The notes: generated by a model not told the origin, from the letters alone. A DNA stretch of 64,000 nucleotides from CAZIGK01 sp964538615 (GCA_964538615.1 CAZIGK010000004.1:1-64000); one strand, 5' to 3'. Positions 10,404 through 19,203 are shown, counted from the first letter of the stretch. Translations and numbers: made by a program.

Positions 10404-10901
10404 ATGACTGCACTTGCCGCGACGACCCTACAACAACCACTGGGTGAAAACCTACCTGCACCGGACTTCCGCAACATTCCTAATCAGGATGGTGTGGAGC
10501 GTTGTCTGGAAGATTATCGTGGTCAAAAGCTGGTTTTATATTTTTACCCAAAAGATGATACGCCTGGCTGCACCACAGAGGGAATTGATTTTACGAAATT
10601 ATTGCCAGAGTTTGTGAAAGCTGGCGCTACGGTTGTTGGGGTTTCCAAAGACAGTGTGGCTAAGCATTGCAAATTTCGGGACAAGCATGGCCTGCAAGTG
10701 GAACTGCTGAGCGATGAACAGAGTGCCTTATGTGAGGCCTATGGCGTGTGGAAAGAAAAATCCATGTACGGCAAAACTTACATGGGTATTGAGCGCACAA
10801 CCGTGCTGATTGATGAGCAAGGCATTATTCGTGCTATTTGGCCAAAAGTATCCGTTAGCAACCATGCGCAGACTGTTCTGGATGCTGTGAAGGCACTGTA
10901 G
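10404..10901 (+). CDS. bcp: Thioredoxin-dependent peroxiredoxin, Bcp/PrxQ family
   Basis: 165 residues, the normal Bcp length. The thioredoxin-fold core has YFYPKDDTPGCTTEG, with the peroxidatic cysteine at residue 56 in the PxxxTPGC motif, then GVSKDS and LLSDEQ. In many Bcp enzymes the resolving cysteine sits five residues after the first, but position 61 here is isoleucine. Other cysteines (34, one in KHCKF, one in ALCEAYG) could take that role, or the enzyme may be of 1-Cys type. It reduces hydrogen peroxide and organic peroxides in the cytoplasm. The start ATG at 10404 has only a weak upstream AGG; co-transcription with glnE is likely. Confidence 0.95.
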   Translation: MTALAATTLQQPLGENLPAPDFRNIPNQDGVERCLEDYRGQKLVLYFYPKDDTPGCTTEGIDFTKLLPEFVKAGATVVGVSKDSVAKHCKFRDKHGLQVELLSDEQSALCEAYGVWKEKSMYGKTYMGIERTTVLIDEQGIIRAIWPKVSVSNHAQTVLDAVKAL

Positions 10902-11325
10902 GCGTTTGCAGAGCGATAAGAAGCCATGACGGATTCCCTTTGAAAGGGGAATGGATAAGAACGGCGGCATGTTGGCCGAGCGGAGCTAGAGAACGATTCA
11001 CATGGATTGCCACGCTCACGCTGCTTGCTCGCCATGACGAGTGGCTGCGCAGGTTCGCTAACACGCTTGGGATAGGCCTTCGGGTGTGGAAAGATGGATT
11101 CCGTATCATGCTCACTCTCGTTCGCTGTACGGAATGACATCAGAACTTTTTGTTGCGTGGATGCCTGCCTACGCAGGCATGACGGGGGTTTGTCGTGTTA
11201 TGGGGACAAGAGAAGCAAGGACAGAAGTCCGAGCCTTTCAGCGAGCGATAGCGAGAGGCACGCAGTGCCGAGTGGAGCCAAAGGAAAGGCTACTGGCGTA
11301 GCCGTAGCAAAAAAACGTTTGACAC
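10902..11325. repeat. Gene-free stretch with a cluster of palindromic repeats
   Basis: There is no convincing gene in these 424 bases between the convergent bcp and ydfG. Bases 10933-10953 form an imperfect hairpin (ATTCCC..GGGGAAT). Three hairpin elements follow that share the same edges, TGGAT..C at the left and G..ATGAC at the right: 11003-11038, 11095-11138 (arms ATTCCGTA/TACGGAAT) and 11158-11183 (arms ATGCCTGC/GCAGGCAT). Further right are a long-range inverted pair GCCTTTC (11233) / GAAAGGC (11284) and a hairpin GGCTAC-TGGC-GTAGCC at 11288-11303. Similar TGGAT...ATGAC palindromes are scattered in many alphaproteobacterial genomes; their role is unknown. Confidence 0.7.
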
Positions 11326-12081
11326 TCAGGAGCGATGTATCGCCAGTGGAGCGAAAGCCTGACAAGAGGGCATCACTTCTAACTGGTTGATATTCATATG
11401 CTCTGGTAATTGGCAGAGCCAATGAATGCATTGTGCAATATCCTCGCCGTACAGGGGGCGTACCCCTTGGTAAACGGTGTCTGCCCGTTCACGGTCACCA
11501 CGGAAGCGCACCACGGAAAACTCCGTTTCCGTCAAGCCGGGCATGAGGTTGGTCACGCGGATATTTTTACCCGCCAGATCCGCACGCAAATTCAGGCTGA
11601 ACTGCTCGACGAAGGCTTTAGTGGCACCGTAACAATTTCCGCCCGGATAGGCGTAAGTTCCGGCGATAGAGCCAATATTGATAATCAACCCCCGGCGACG
11701 CGGCACCATGCGCTGTAGCATGGCGTGGGTCATGGTCATCAGCCCTTTGATGTTGGTATCTACCATGGTTTCCCATTCATTCAGGTCGCACTGCTCAGCG
11801 GATTCCAGCCCCAGACACAAACCCGCATTATTGACCAGTACATCGACTTCCGCAAAGCTTGGGGGTAAATGCTGCACCATTTGCTCTACCGCTTGCCGGT
11901 TGCGGACATCCAGCGGCACCAGATGCAGCGGAACATGGCCAAGTTCCCGCCCTAGTGCTTCCAGCCGTTCCTGCCTGCGTCCAACCAAAATCAGGCGATG
12001 CCCTTCCGCTGCCATACGACGTACTGTTGCCTCGCCTATACCGCTGGTGGCTCCGGTAATGCAAATGACCTGGGGTGACAT
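11326..12081 (-). CDS. ydfG: NADP-dependent 3-hydroxy acid dehydrogenase (short-chain dehydrogenase, YdfG type)
   Basis: About 251 residues; a classical SDR. It has the cofactor motif GATSGIGEA near residue 9, NNAG, and catalytic Ser in INIGSIAG plus Tyr-x-x-x-Lys in CYGATKAF. The stretch around YPGGNCYGATKAFVEQFSLN and the end LPEHMNINQLEVMP..QAFAPLAIHRS match E. coli YdfG closely. YdfG oxidises serine, 3-hydroxyisobutyrate and related 3-hydroxy acids and can reduce malonic semialdehyde; the physiological substrate here is not known. The start is placed at 12081, with AGGAG about 10 nt upstream, rather than at an upstream in-frame ATG lying inside the preceding gene. It begins 5 nt after the stop of the YdjM-like gene, so the two are co-transcribed. 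Confidence 0.9.
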   Translation of the reverse strand: MSPQVICITGATSGIGEATVRRMAAEGHRLILVGRRQERLEALGRELGHVPLHLVPLDVRNRQAVEQMVQHLPPSFAEVDVLVNNAGLCLGLESAEQCDLNEWETMVDTNIKGLMTMTHAMLQRMVPRRRGLIINIGSIAGTYAYPGGNCYGATKAFVEQFSLNLRADLAGKNIRVTNLMPGLTETEFSVVRFRGDRERADTVYQGVRPLYGEDIAQCIHWLCQLPEHMNINQLEVMPSCQAFAPLAIHRS

Positions 12082-12086
12082 GGTGG

Positions 12087-13139
12087 TTATCTCCTGCGTA
12101 GGGATGACGGCGCGACGGGGATGGGTAACGCCCCCTGCCCCTGAATCATAGGCCACAGTGCAGCGCTTCTTTCCATACCCCGGATATCCGGGTGCTGAAA
12201 ATGCACATGCTGTTGGGTGTTTTCTGGCCGGAAAGCAATCACCCAGAAGGGTTGCATGCCTTGCGGGGGAAAACTGTAGCGCACGTCACTCAGGCGGGTC
12301 AAGCCATTCTCATCCGGCAGGCGGGTGGTATAACCCTGCGTGAAACGGAAGAATATATCCATATCCTGCCCCAACAGGCTATCAGCGGGGACAGAAGGCA
12401 CATCCTGCTGAAGCAGTTGTGGTGCCGAGCTGCCTGCATAATAACGGGCAGTCTGTTGCCATGGCAGCAGGTAGATAGCGTCTGCATACCAGCGGTCTTC
12501 ATGGGCATAAACGGTACGCCAGAGCCAGCTATTGCCAATTGTCGGCATGGCACGAGTTTGCGTTATTGCCATATGACCGCGGCTGGCAGCCAGTTGTTGC
12601 ACAGCTTCTTCAACGCGTCCATGTTGCCAGTAACCATACAGGCTGAAGCACAGGCTATAGGCCACCGCCAGCCAGCCAGCCTGAGGCGTGCGGTAACGGC
12701 AAGCGAAATATACGCACAGCAGTATAGGAAACGTATAGAATGGATCTACGATGGAATGAATATCCCAACTCACGCGATCTATGCTAAATGGCCACCAGAG
12801 GAAGGTGCCATAGGTGGTACAGCCATCCAACAGGCCATGGCTTCCCCAGCCCAGCAGACAGAAAAGATACAGCAGGCCAAACGAAAAGCGTTGTTTGAAA
12901 GCAGGCCGGAGCAACAAGGCGCATAACAGCGCAAACAAAGGCACCAATGGCAGCGCATGGGTAAAATGTCGGTGGTAATAGAGGCCGAGCAATGGATCCA
13001 TCTGGCTGCGAATCAGCACATCCAGATCCGGTGCCATGCCCGTGATGGCACCGATAAATAAGGCGGGACGAATGGTGCGGTGTTTAGCGGCAAGAGACGC
13101 ACAGACGGCGCCTAACACACCCTGACTAAGTGGATCCAT
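12087..13139 (-). CDS. YdjM/YfhO-type integral membrane metal-dependent hydrolase family protein
   Basis: 350 residues. The N-terminal half matches the LexA-binding, inner-membrane-bound putative hydrolase family (PF04307): MDPLSQGVLGA start, GMAPDLDVL, a YYHRHFTHALP His-rich motif, and a later SHGLLDGCTTYGT with conserved His and Asp. Between these lie several hydrophobic segments (about residues 60-130 and 140-185). The C-terminal half, from about residue 190, is soluble-looking and not recognised. AAGGAG lies 12 nt before the start. The gene sits between mnmC and ydfG on the same strand with small gaps. The catalytic activity is not established for the family. Confidence 0.8.
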   Translation of the reverse strand: MDPLSQGVLGAVCASLAAKHRTIRPALFIGAITGMAPDLDVLIRSQMDPLLGLYYHRHFTHALPLVPLFALLCALLLRPAFKQRFSFGLLYLFCLLGWGSHGLLDGCTTYGTFLWWPFSIDRVSWDIHSIVDPFYTFPILLCVYFACRYRTPQAGWLAVAYSLCFSLYGYWQHGRVEEAVQQLAASRGHMAITQTRAMPTIGNSWLWRTVYAHEDRWYADAIYLLPWQQTARYYAGSSAPQLLQQDVPSVPADSLLGQDMDIFFRFTQGYTTRLPDENGLTRLSDVRYSFPPQGMQPFWVIAFRPENTQQHVHFQHPDIRGMERSAALWPMIQGQGALPIPVAPSSLRRR

Positions 13140-13197
13140 GAGGGAAGTCTCCTTATACTAGGCCGTATCTACAGGTATCAGCAAACATAGTCCGTAT

Positions 13198-15150
13198 CTA
13201 TTTACGATAGGTCTGGTGGCTGTGTTTTTTGATGCGTCGCATGGGGCTGATGGCGTGCAACAGATCCGATTCCAGCGGCAGGGGTTCCCCCGTTATCTGG
13301 CAAGCCAGAATCTCTGCTGCCAGTGGCGCACTGAGGCTACCACGGCTGCCATGCGCCAGTGTTGCATAAAGGCCGGTGCCTGTATCCTTCTGCACCGCAT
13401 CAGGAATGGGACCAATATAAGGCATGCGTTCTGGTGCTGCGTAACGGATACCCGCCCAGCCCTGTTGAACCTGCTGGGGTAGCACCGTGGCATCCGGTAG
13501 AAGATTGTGCCAGCGTTGCAGGTTATGCGTATCATCCATGGTACGGGGGGTGGTATCTCTATCCCCACGCTGGTAGGTGGCGCCCAATACATGCATGAAG
13601 CCGGGCATGAGGCCAGACTGTTCCACGATTGGCACAGGTGGAGTGACATGCCCGCCGTAATTAAGGATAGGCTGTTGTTGCTGGCTGGCTTTTGTTGGCA
13701 AAAGAAAACTCAATTGCCCCCGACTGGGTTGTGTGGGCAGCATGTTTTCCAGACCGGCACAGGCCTCGGCCGTGGCAAAAATAAGGTGACTGGCCGTAAA
13801 GGATACGCCGTGCCGGGTTGTAGCCCTCCAACCTTCCGCACTGGGTTGGCATGTCTGTAGAGAATGGCCGCAGCGCAGGTGAAGGTTAGGGTGCATCAGC
13901 ATGCGCTGAATCATGGCGGGCAATGGCACCCAGCCTGCCAGTGGAGAATATAGCCCACCGTAAGGCTGGGCATAGCCTGCCAGATGGCTGGCTTGTTGCG
14001 GTGTGAGGGCATGCAGAATATCAGGTTCCCAATGCAGGCGGGACAGGATTTTTTGCTGATGTTCTTCCTCTTCTGGCGATGTGGCAAGTTTCAGCCAGCC
14101 GCAGGGTTGCCATGCGGCATCTAACGCTGCCCAGAAGCGCAGGCTGTAGCTTAGAGCCGCAGCATAAAAACGGGTACGGTGGCTATAGCCTGCTTCTAAA
14201 ACTGGGGCGCAAAGCGCCGCAGGATTCCATGAGCAAGCCTGAGCCGGAGCATCCAATGCTTCCCATAGCTCAACCGTAATGCCACGCTGCGCCAGCGCAT
14301 AGGCGGCACACACACCGGCAATCCCAGCACCGATCACCAGTGGTGTGATGGCATGAGCCAAAGGGAGGTTATGGACGGGCTGAGGGTTTGCAAAATAGCC
14401 ATGCAGACTATCCCGTTTATGTCCAAAACCCGGACGTTTTTGCACGTGAAACCCGACTGTTTTTAGCCCCTCCCGTACCATGGCGGCAGCGGTGAACGTG
14501 CTGAAGACACTGCCGGAACGCGATAGACGCGCCATGTGTTGAAAGAGGGTTTCGCTCCACATGGCCGGGTTTTTAGCGGGAGCAAAACCATCCAAAAACC
14601 ATGCATCCACTGCCCTGTCCGGCATGAGAGGAAGCAGATGATTCACATCCCCCAGACAGAGGGTGAGTTGTAGCCTGCCTTGCTGCAAGGATATCCGGTG
14701 CAAGCCGGGGATGGGGGAAGGGTATTGTCGTAGAAGTTCGTCTTTGAGGGGGGAAGGAGGGTGTAAGCGCAAGGCTCTGGCAAAATCATCCCGATGCAGG
14801 GGATATTGCTCAAAACTGATGTAATGGAGGATAGAGGGCACTGCTTGCCCCGCAGCCTGCTGCTGCAGGTATAATTGCCATAAGGCCAAAAGGTTCAGAC
14901 CCGTACCAAAGCCCGTTTCCAGCACGGTATATGTGCGCTTTGATTGCCAATGCTGTGGCAGATTGCAGCCCTGCACGAACACATAGTCACTTTCCGCCAA
15001 ACCATGCCCACGGGAAAAATAAATATCCCCGAACTCGGTAGATTCCGGTGTAGCATTGGCTTCATCCCAAGCGAGCTGAGCATAGCGAACCGGCTGTGTA
15101 TTAGACACGATTGGCCCACCCCATAGCGTTTCGTTGCTGGCAAAGATCAT
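13198..15150 (-). CDS. mnmC: tRNA 5-methylaminomethyl-2-thiouridine biosynthesis bifunctional protein MnmC
   Basis: About 650 residues with both MnmC halves. The N-terminal methyltransferase domain has TGFGTGLN and the DAWFLDGFAPAKNPAMW motif (about residues 180-200), with F.TFTAA..VR after it. The C-terminal FAD oxidoreductase domain begins at VIGAGIAGVCAAYALAQRG and ends with GSRGS..APL. The enzyme converts carboxymethylaminomethyl-uridine 34 to aminomethyl and then to methylaminomethyl in tRNA. A GTG at 15108 would start the protein at SNTQPVRY and fits the usual MnmC N-terminus better than the ATG at 15150; both have only modest ribosome sites. No key residue is obviously lost. Confidence 0.95.
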   Translation of the reverse strand: MIFASNETLWGGPIVSNTQPVRYAQLAWDEANATPESTEFGDIYFSRGHGLAESDYVFVQGCNLPQHWQSKRTYTVLETGFGTGLNLLALWQLYLQQQAAGQAVPSILHYISFEQYPLHRDDFARALRLHPPSPLKDELLRQYPSPIPGLHRISLQQGRLQLTLCLGDVNHLLPLMPDRAVDAWFLDGFAPAKNPAMWSETLFQHMARLSRSGSVFSTFTAAAMVREGLKTVGFHVQKRPGFGHKRDSLHGYFANPQPVHNLPLAHAITPLVIGAGIAGVCAAYALAQRGITVELWEALDAPAQACSWNPAALCAPVLEAGYSHRTRFYAAALSYSLRFWAALDAAWQPCGWLKLATSPEEEEHQQKILSRLHWEPDILHALTPQQASHLAGYAQPYGGLYSPLAGWVPLPAMIQRMLMHPNLHLRCGHSLQTCQPSAEGWRATTRHGVSFTASHLIFATAEACAGLENMLPTQPSRGQLSFLLPTKASQQQQPILNYGGHVTPPVPIVEQSGLMPGFMHVLGATYQRGDRDTTPRTMDDTHNLQRWHNLLPDATVLPQQVQQGWAGIRYAAPERMPYIGPIPDAVQKDTGTGLYATLAHGSRGSLSAPLAAEILACQITGEPLPLESDLLHAISPMRRIKKHSHQTYRK

Positions 15151-15374
15151 TTCTTCCCGATAGCTCAGTCAAGATGGAGGGTGGTGGCGCAGGCAAAGGC
15201 GAGGATATCGTGGGCGATGTTTTTGGTCGCAACCCCAAGAGCCAGCACCTATTGTGCCGAAGCATGCCCAAACATGCCTCTACCATATCCCCCATACGGT
15301 ATCGGAATGGTCCTTGTGCCTCAACAATATAGGTCAACGGCGAAATCTCCATACAAGGGGGATTCTAACGGCGT

Positions 15375-16895
15375 CTAGGACGCTTTACGGGGTTTCAGTA
15401 CGGATTCACGAAAGGGAAAACCACCGGGCAAGAGGCGTATGCCCTGTTGCAGGTGTCGATAGTCCAACCGGGAGGGATCTTCCGGAGTGGCGCCGGGAGC
15501 GGCAATGGTAAGTACATCCCCCGCCAGAGGCGCCATATCGGTTCGGAAGTGCAGACCGGTTTTTAGCGCAAGAATCTGCACGTCATCCAGATGAATGCCG
15601 ACATGCTTGAAGACAGCGGGATCCGCCACAGCATGGCGCACAGAAGAAAGAATGACCCGCACCCCCTCATGGCGCAAGACGGCCATAGGCCCCAGATGCA
15701 GGCGCACGCCTCCCATCAGTTGCCCCGTACATTGGAACGGCTGATTGATGACATGTTCCACGGTAAACTCTGCGGTACAGGGGTAATGGCCTTTCATGCC
15801 ACTATGAGAGCCAAGATAAAAAATGGCTTTTCCCCCTACCCCCACCTGCTGGGCTTTGGCAGCATTGAGAGGATCATAGAGCAGCCCAAGGACAGCATGG
15901 GATGCTTTTTCTTCCAGCATGGCTTCCAGCAGACCGGTGGTATCCCCCGTGCCGCCGGCGGCAGGATTATCCTGCGTATCTATGAGTATGACCGGTTTGC
16001 CGCGATATTGCTGACGTGCGTGACGCACAGCCATGCGTGGGGAAAACAAGGTGGTATCAAAAGCAGCTTCCAGAGAAAGGATATGCGCCTTGAGTTTCTC
16101 CACTGCGTCCAGCACATCCATACCGTAACCATGGCAGACAACGGTGGGGCCTGTATGCGGAGAATCCATGAGCGGGAAACCGGTTAAAAACTCCAGAGTT
16201 GCGCCTTCCGGCTCCAGACGTTTGCGCAACTGCATGATATTCTGCATGGGGCTGGTGTGGGTGGTTTGCTGACTGAGCGGAATGAGAAACGGAATACGCT
16301 GCATGGCAGAAGTGTGAAGCCTGCCTTTCAGACCATCCATCAACAAGCGCATCATGGCAGCGGCGGCGCGTTCGCCTGCTTCGGCACGGTCTGTCTGCGG
16401 TTGCAGGCGGGGCGTGGTCAACCAGTCTATATGCTGGAGCATGGCATGGCTGAGGTTGGCCTGCATATCAAAGGTGGCGACGATATGACAGTCTTCTCCC
16501 ACAAGGGCGCGAATTTCTGCCAGAAGCTGTGCTTCTCCATCCATACGGGTGGGGGTGGCAAGCCCGCCCTGAAGTTCCAGAAACAGTCCATCCAACGGTA
16601 GTAGGGTTGCCAGTTGTTGCAAAAAACGGGCTTTTAACTGCTCATAAGCGGCATCTTCCATCAGGCCGGAGGTGGCCTGCGTCATCCAGAGTACGGGATG
16701 CACCCGCTGCTGCTGTGTATGCATGTGGCGTACAAATCCCGCGATGGGGATATTGGGAAGCGGTTGCGTGCTATCCAGCGCCGAAGTCAGCCGTGTCGGC
16801 CAACCGGGGGTCAGACGGATATCTTTCAGCGTCGTCTGGCGTTGGACGAAACTGTTGGTTTGACTGATCCATCCTCCGGCGGCGAGGCGAAACAT
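15375..16895 (-). CDS. M81/MlrC-family protein with a substituted metal site
   Basis: 506 residues, the usual length for the M81 (microcystinase C, MlrC) family. N-terminal MlrC-like domain and C-terminal domain are both present: the latter has DTQDNPAAGGTGDTT, GLLYDPLNA, and a SSVRHAVADPAVFKHVGI stretch typical of the family. The family's metal and active-site motifs are all altered in the same way. ETN is SQTN (Gln12), LxLHGAM is LELQGGL (Gln109), DxHxN is FDMQAN (Asp143 kept, Gln145), and YPHxD is LQPQTD (Gln167). So the expected histidines and glutamate are glutamines while the framework is intact. It is probably not a zinc hydrolase any more, or binds something else. A long intergenic region separates it from mnmC downstream, and it diverges from sapC. 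Confidence 0.8.
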   Translation of the reverse strand: MFRLAAGGWISQTNSFVQRQTTLKDIRLTPGWPTRLTSALDSTQPLPNIPIAGFVRHMHTQQQRVHPVLWMTQATSGLMEDAAYEQLKARFLQQLATLLPLDGLFLELQGGLATPTRMDGEAQLLAEIRALVGEDCHIVATFDMQANLSHAMLQHIDWLTTPRLQPQTDRAEAGERAAAAMMRLLMDGLKGRLHTSAMQRIPFLIPLSQQTTHTSPMQNIMQLRKRLEPEGATLEFLTGFPLMDSPHTGPTVVCHGYGMDVLDAVEKLKAHILSLEAAFDTTLFSPRMAVRHARQQYRGKPVILIDTQDNPAAGGTGDTTGLLEAMLEEKASHAVLGLLYDPLNAAKAQQVGVGGKAIFYLGSHSGMKGHYPCTAEFTVEHVINQPFQCTGQLMGGVRLHLGPMAVLRHEGVRVILSSVRHAVADPAVFKHVGIHLDDVQILALKTGLHFRTDMAPLAGDVLTIAAPGATPEDPSRLDYRHLQQGIRLLPGGFPFRESVLKPRKAS

Positions 16896-17115
16896 ACGCG
16901 TAAGACCCGTGAGTTAAAAGATAAGGAACATGTCCAGATTTATAGCGATTGGGAATTTTCCACGCATGGGCGATGTGGCTTAATACCAACCCAACCGCTT
17001 GACGCCTGAATATCCCTGCTTTACAGCTTGGACTGTGAGGATTACACCATATTCGGTAGTCTACGCAAGTAGAGTATGGGGCACAAGGGCAAAGCGAAAT
17101 CACAGGAGCAGGCAG

Positions 17116-17937
17116 ATGGCAAAAAAAGATCAGGATTTTATGGTGGAAGATGATTTGCACCTTGATCTTTCCAGCAAAGACGTGAAACCGGCAGCAAAAC
17201 CTTCCACCGCCGATGGTGCGGCAGAGGCGCGTTTGCCATTGTTTTATCATCAACCAGCCCCTTTGGATAAGCAACGCCATGCCAAGGCTGGTATTAGCGG
17301 CAAGGCTACCTATGCTTTTGCGCGGGAAACGGTCACCGTTCCGCTGAATGTGGGAGAATTTGCGCTGGCGTCTAAACATTACCCGATTGTGTTTACCACA
17401 GAAGCACAGCCCATGCCGATGGCGGTGCTGGGTCTGAACAAGCACAACCTGTTTGTGGACGCGAAAGGCGGGTGGCGACAGTACCATTACATTCCTGGCT
17501 ATATTCGCCGTTATCCCTTTATTTTCACGGTGATACAGGACAGTAAACTGGTACTGTGTGTGGATGAGCAAAGCCAGCATTTTGCAGAATCAGCACCGGA
17601 GCAACCCTTTTTTGATGAAAAAGGCGAGGCAACCACCATGGTGCAGCAAGCCTTGCAGTTTTGCGAAGAGTTCCAGAAAGACAACGCCCGCACACGTGCA
17701 TTGACAAGCTTGTTGGCCGAAAAAAATCTGCTCATTGAACGGCAGGTGACGTATGACCTGATGGGTGAAGAGCGGCATTTGGCTGGATTTAAGGTGATTG
17801 ACGAGCAGGCACTGACAAAACTGGATGACCAAACGTTGCTGCAACTGACCAAAAGTGGCGCGCTGGCATTGATTTATCACCATTTGCAGTCTCTCAGTAA
17901 TTTCCCGGTACTGGTGCAAATGCTGGCAGACGCATAG
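17116..17937 (+). CDS. SapC family protein
   Basis: 273 residues. The start at 17116 (MAKKDQDF) is fixed by AGGAG seven nt upstream. After an Asp/Lys-rich leader of about 40 residues come the SapC-family (PF07277) features: FYHQPAPLDKQRHA, FARETVTVPLNVGEF, YPIVFT, VLGLNKHNLFVDAKGGWR, YIPGYIRRYPFIF and LCVDEQSQHF. The name comes from a surface-layer-associated protein of Campylobacter; in alphaproteobacteria the function is not established. The protein has no signal peptide. It is followed by a PhoB-like box and an unknown gene. Confidence 0.9.
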   Translation: MAKKDQDFMVEDDLHLDLSSKDVKPAAKPSTADGAAEARLPLFYHQPAPLDKQRHAKAGISGKATYAFARETVTVPLNVGEFALASKHYPIVFTTEAQPMPMAVLGLNKHNLFVDAKGGWRQYHYIPGYIRRYPFIFTVIQDSKLVLCVDEQSQHFAESAPEQPFFDEKGEATTMVQQALQFCEEFQKDNARTRALTSLLAEKNLLIERQVTYDLMGEERHLAGFKVIDEQALTKLDDQTLLQLTKSGALALIYHHLQSLSNFPVLVQMLADA

Positions 17938-17971
17938 GCGTCATGAAATTGTCATGATAGACTGATAAAAG
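17938..17971 (+). promoter_or_regulatory. PhoB-box-like direct repeat upstream of the 399-aa unknown gene
   Basis: Two 7-bp half-sites, GCGTCAT and TTGTCAT, are separated by GAAA (17938-17955), the 7-4-7 layout of a Pho box. Ten bases on is TAAAAG (17966-17971), a possible -10; a second candidate, TACAAT, is at 17984-17989. The box starts directly after the SapC stop codon. The half-sites match the consensus CTGTCAY at 5 and 6 of 7 positions. Confidence 0.5.
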
Positions 17972-18003
17972 CTTGCAGGTGTTTACAATAGGAAGGCACT
18001 TGT

Positions 18004-19203
18004 ATGGTTGCTACGTGGAATGGTACGCTGGAAGGGCATCGTCATTTGATGATTACCGCACAGGATTCTGTGGGGTTTGATGTCAGAGACTTTGCGCATG
18101 TGCAGATGCTGCTGGAGCAGATCCGAACGCATAATATCCTCCATCCGCGTGAGGAAGTCCACGTCACGCTGGCCGTGGATGTCCGCTTGCAACCTTTGTT
18201 TGCTGAAAACCTGCCCAAAGGAATCGCGCATTATGTGCATTGGGCACCGTTTCAACGGGGTCAAAAGCCCGCCTTGGAGATTATTGCGGCATCGGTTGCG
18301 GCCGGAATACCACCCATAGATGCGGCGATTGGTTTTGCCGAACTCTCCACATGGCTACCGGACGCCAGCCCAACACCTACGGGCTATTTGCATGGAGAAA
18401 CCGAGCGGGTGAAGCATTTATCCTGTCCGGTGGATGGGGTATCGCTGGCGGTTCCTATGTTGTGTGAGCAGCCCACGAAGCATGTAGTTTACGCGCCATT
18501 TGTGTGGCAAAAGCCTCAAGGCAGCGACTTTGGTGGAGCCGATGAAGCAGAGCGGCGAGCGATTGGGCAGATTATGTCTATGACGCTTATGGATATGGCA
18601 GAGATGTTCCGGCAGGCGCAGGCATTGGCGAAACCGCATGGGGTTGTGATTGTGCCGTTGATGGCGCAATATGGCAATCCAGTAGAGCTTTTTCTGAGCC
18701 GAGCCAAACTGGTGGAAGAGATGGGGTTTGATAACATGCAGCCACCCCCCATCTTATTACCGATGGAACAAATTGAATGGAGCAATGATTTTGCCGGCAT
18801 GGTCGCCTTTTTGGAAAATCTGTCGCTTCGCCATACCCATCTCCCTGAGCAGAGCGCCATGGTCGTGGGCATTGGCTCCACGCTGCATCATCTGGCACAG
18901 GCTGTGGGAGGGATTCCGCAAGTGATTGCGGCACACCGTGTGCGGGATACAGCAGGACAGATCGTGGATGGTCAGGGGGTTGCTTTCTGGCGGCAGGCGG
19001 CAGAGCAGGACAGCAATATGCAGCTTGTGGCACAAACAGAGCCGGGCAATTGGGCAAATGTGGTGACGGATATGGCGAAAGTGGTAGCGACCACAGCCCT
19101 GAAACAGGCTGGCATTGCACCGGATGCCGATATTGCGGATCAGCGCCTTTGCCGTGGTGCGATTGACGCAACGCCTTCTGTTACGCCTTCTGTTGCGGCG
19201 TAG
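18004..19203 (+). CDS. Uncharacterised 399-residue protein
   Basis: I do not recognise this gene. It has a good ribosome site (GGAAGG, 7 nt before the ATG). The protein is soluble-looking, mixed alpha/beta, with no signal peptide or membrane segment. Notable stretches are EEVHVTLAVDVRLQPLF, a Met-rich helix around MSMTLMDMAEMFRQ, PHGVVIVPLMAQYGNP, a Pro-rich QPPPILLP, and a Gly-rich VVGIGSTLHHLAQAVGG. It ends in a short Thr/Pro/Ala tail (TPSVTPSVAA). The PhoB-like box in front suggests control by phosphate supply or a related signal. Its last 23 bases overlap the end of the convergent mscS-family gene. Confidence 0.8.
   Translation: MVATWNGTLEGHRHLMITAQDSVGFDVRDFAHVQMLLEQIRTHNILHPREEVHVTLAVDVRLQPLFAENLPKGIAHYVHWAPFQRGQKPALEIIAASVAAGIPPIDAAIGFAELSTWLPDASPTPTGYLHGETERVKHLSCPVDGVSLAVPMLCEQPTKHVVYAPFVWQKPQGSDFGGADEAERRAIGQIMSMTLMDMAEMFRQAQALAKPHGVVIVPLMAQYGNPVELFLSRAKLVEEMGFDNMQPPPILLPMEQIEWSNDFAGMVAFLENLSLRHTHLPEQSAMVVGIGSTLHHLAQAVGGIPQVIAAHRVRDTAGQIVDGQGVAFWRQAAEQDSNMQLVAQTEPGNWANVVTDMAKVVATTALKQAGIAPDADIADQRLCRGAIDATPSVTPSVAA

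Noticed and set aside
15141..15180. GATAGCTCAG near 15159 as part of a tRNA D-arm
   Set aside because: No acceptor stem, anticodon arm or T-arm sequence could be found around it.
15101..15352. An 83-residue minus-strand frame overlapping the start of mnmC
   Set aside because: No ribosome site, overlaps a certain gene by 50 bases, and the protein shows no family pattern.
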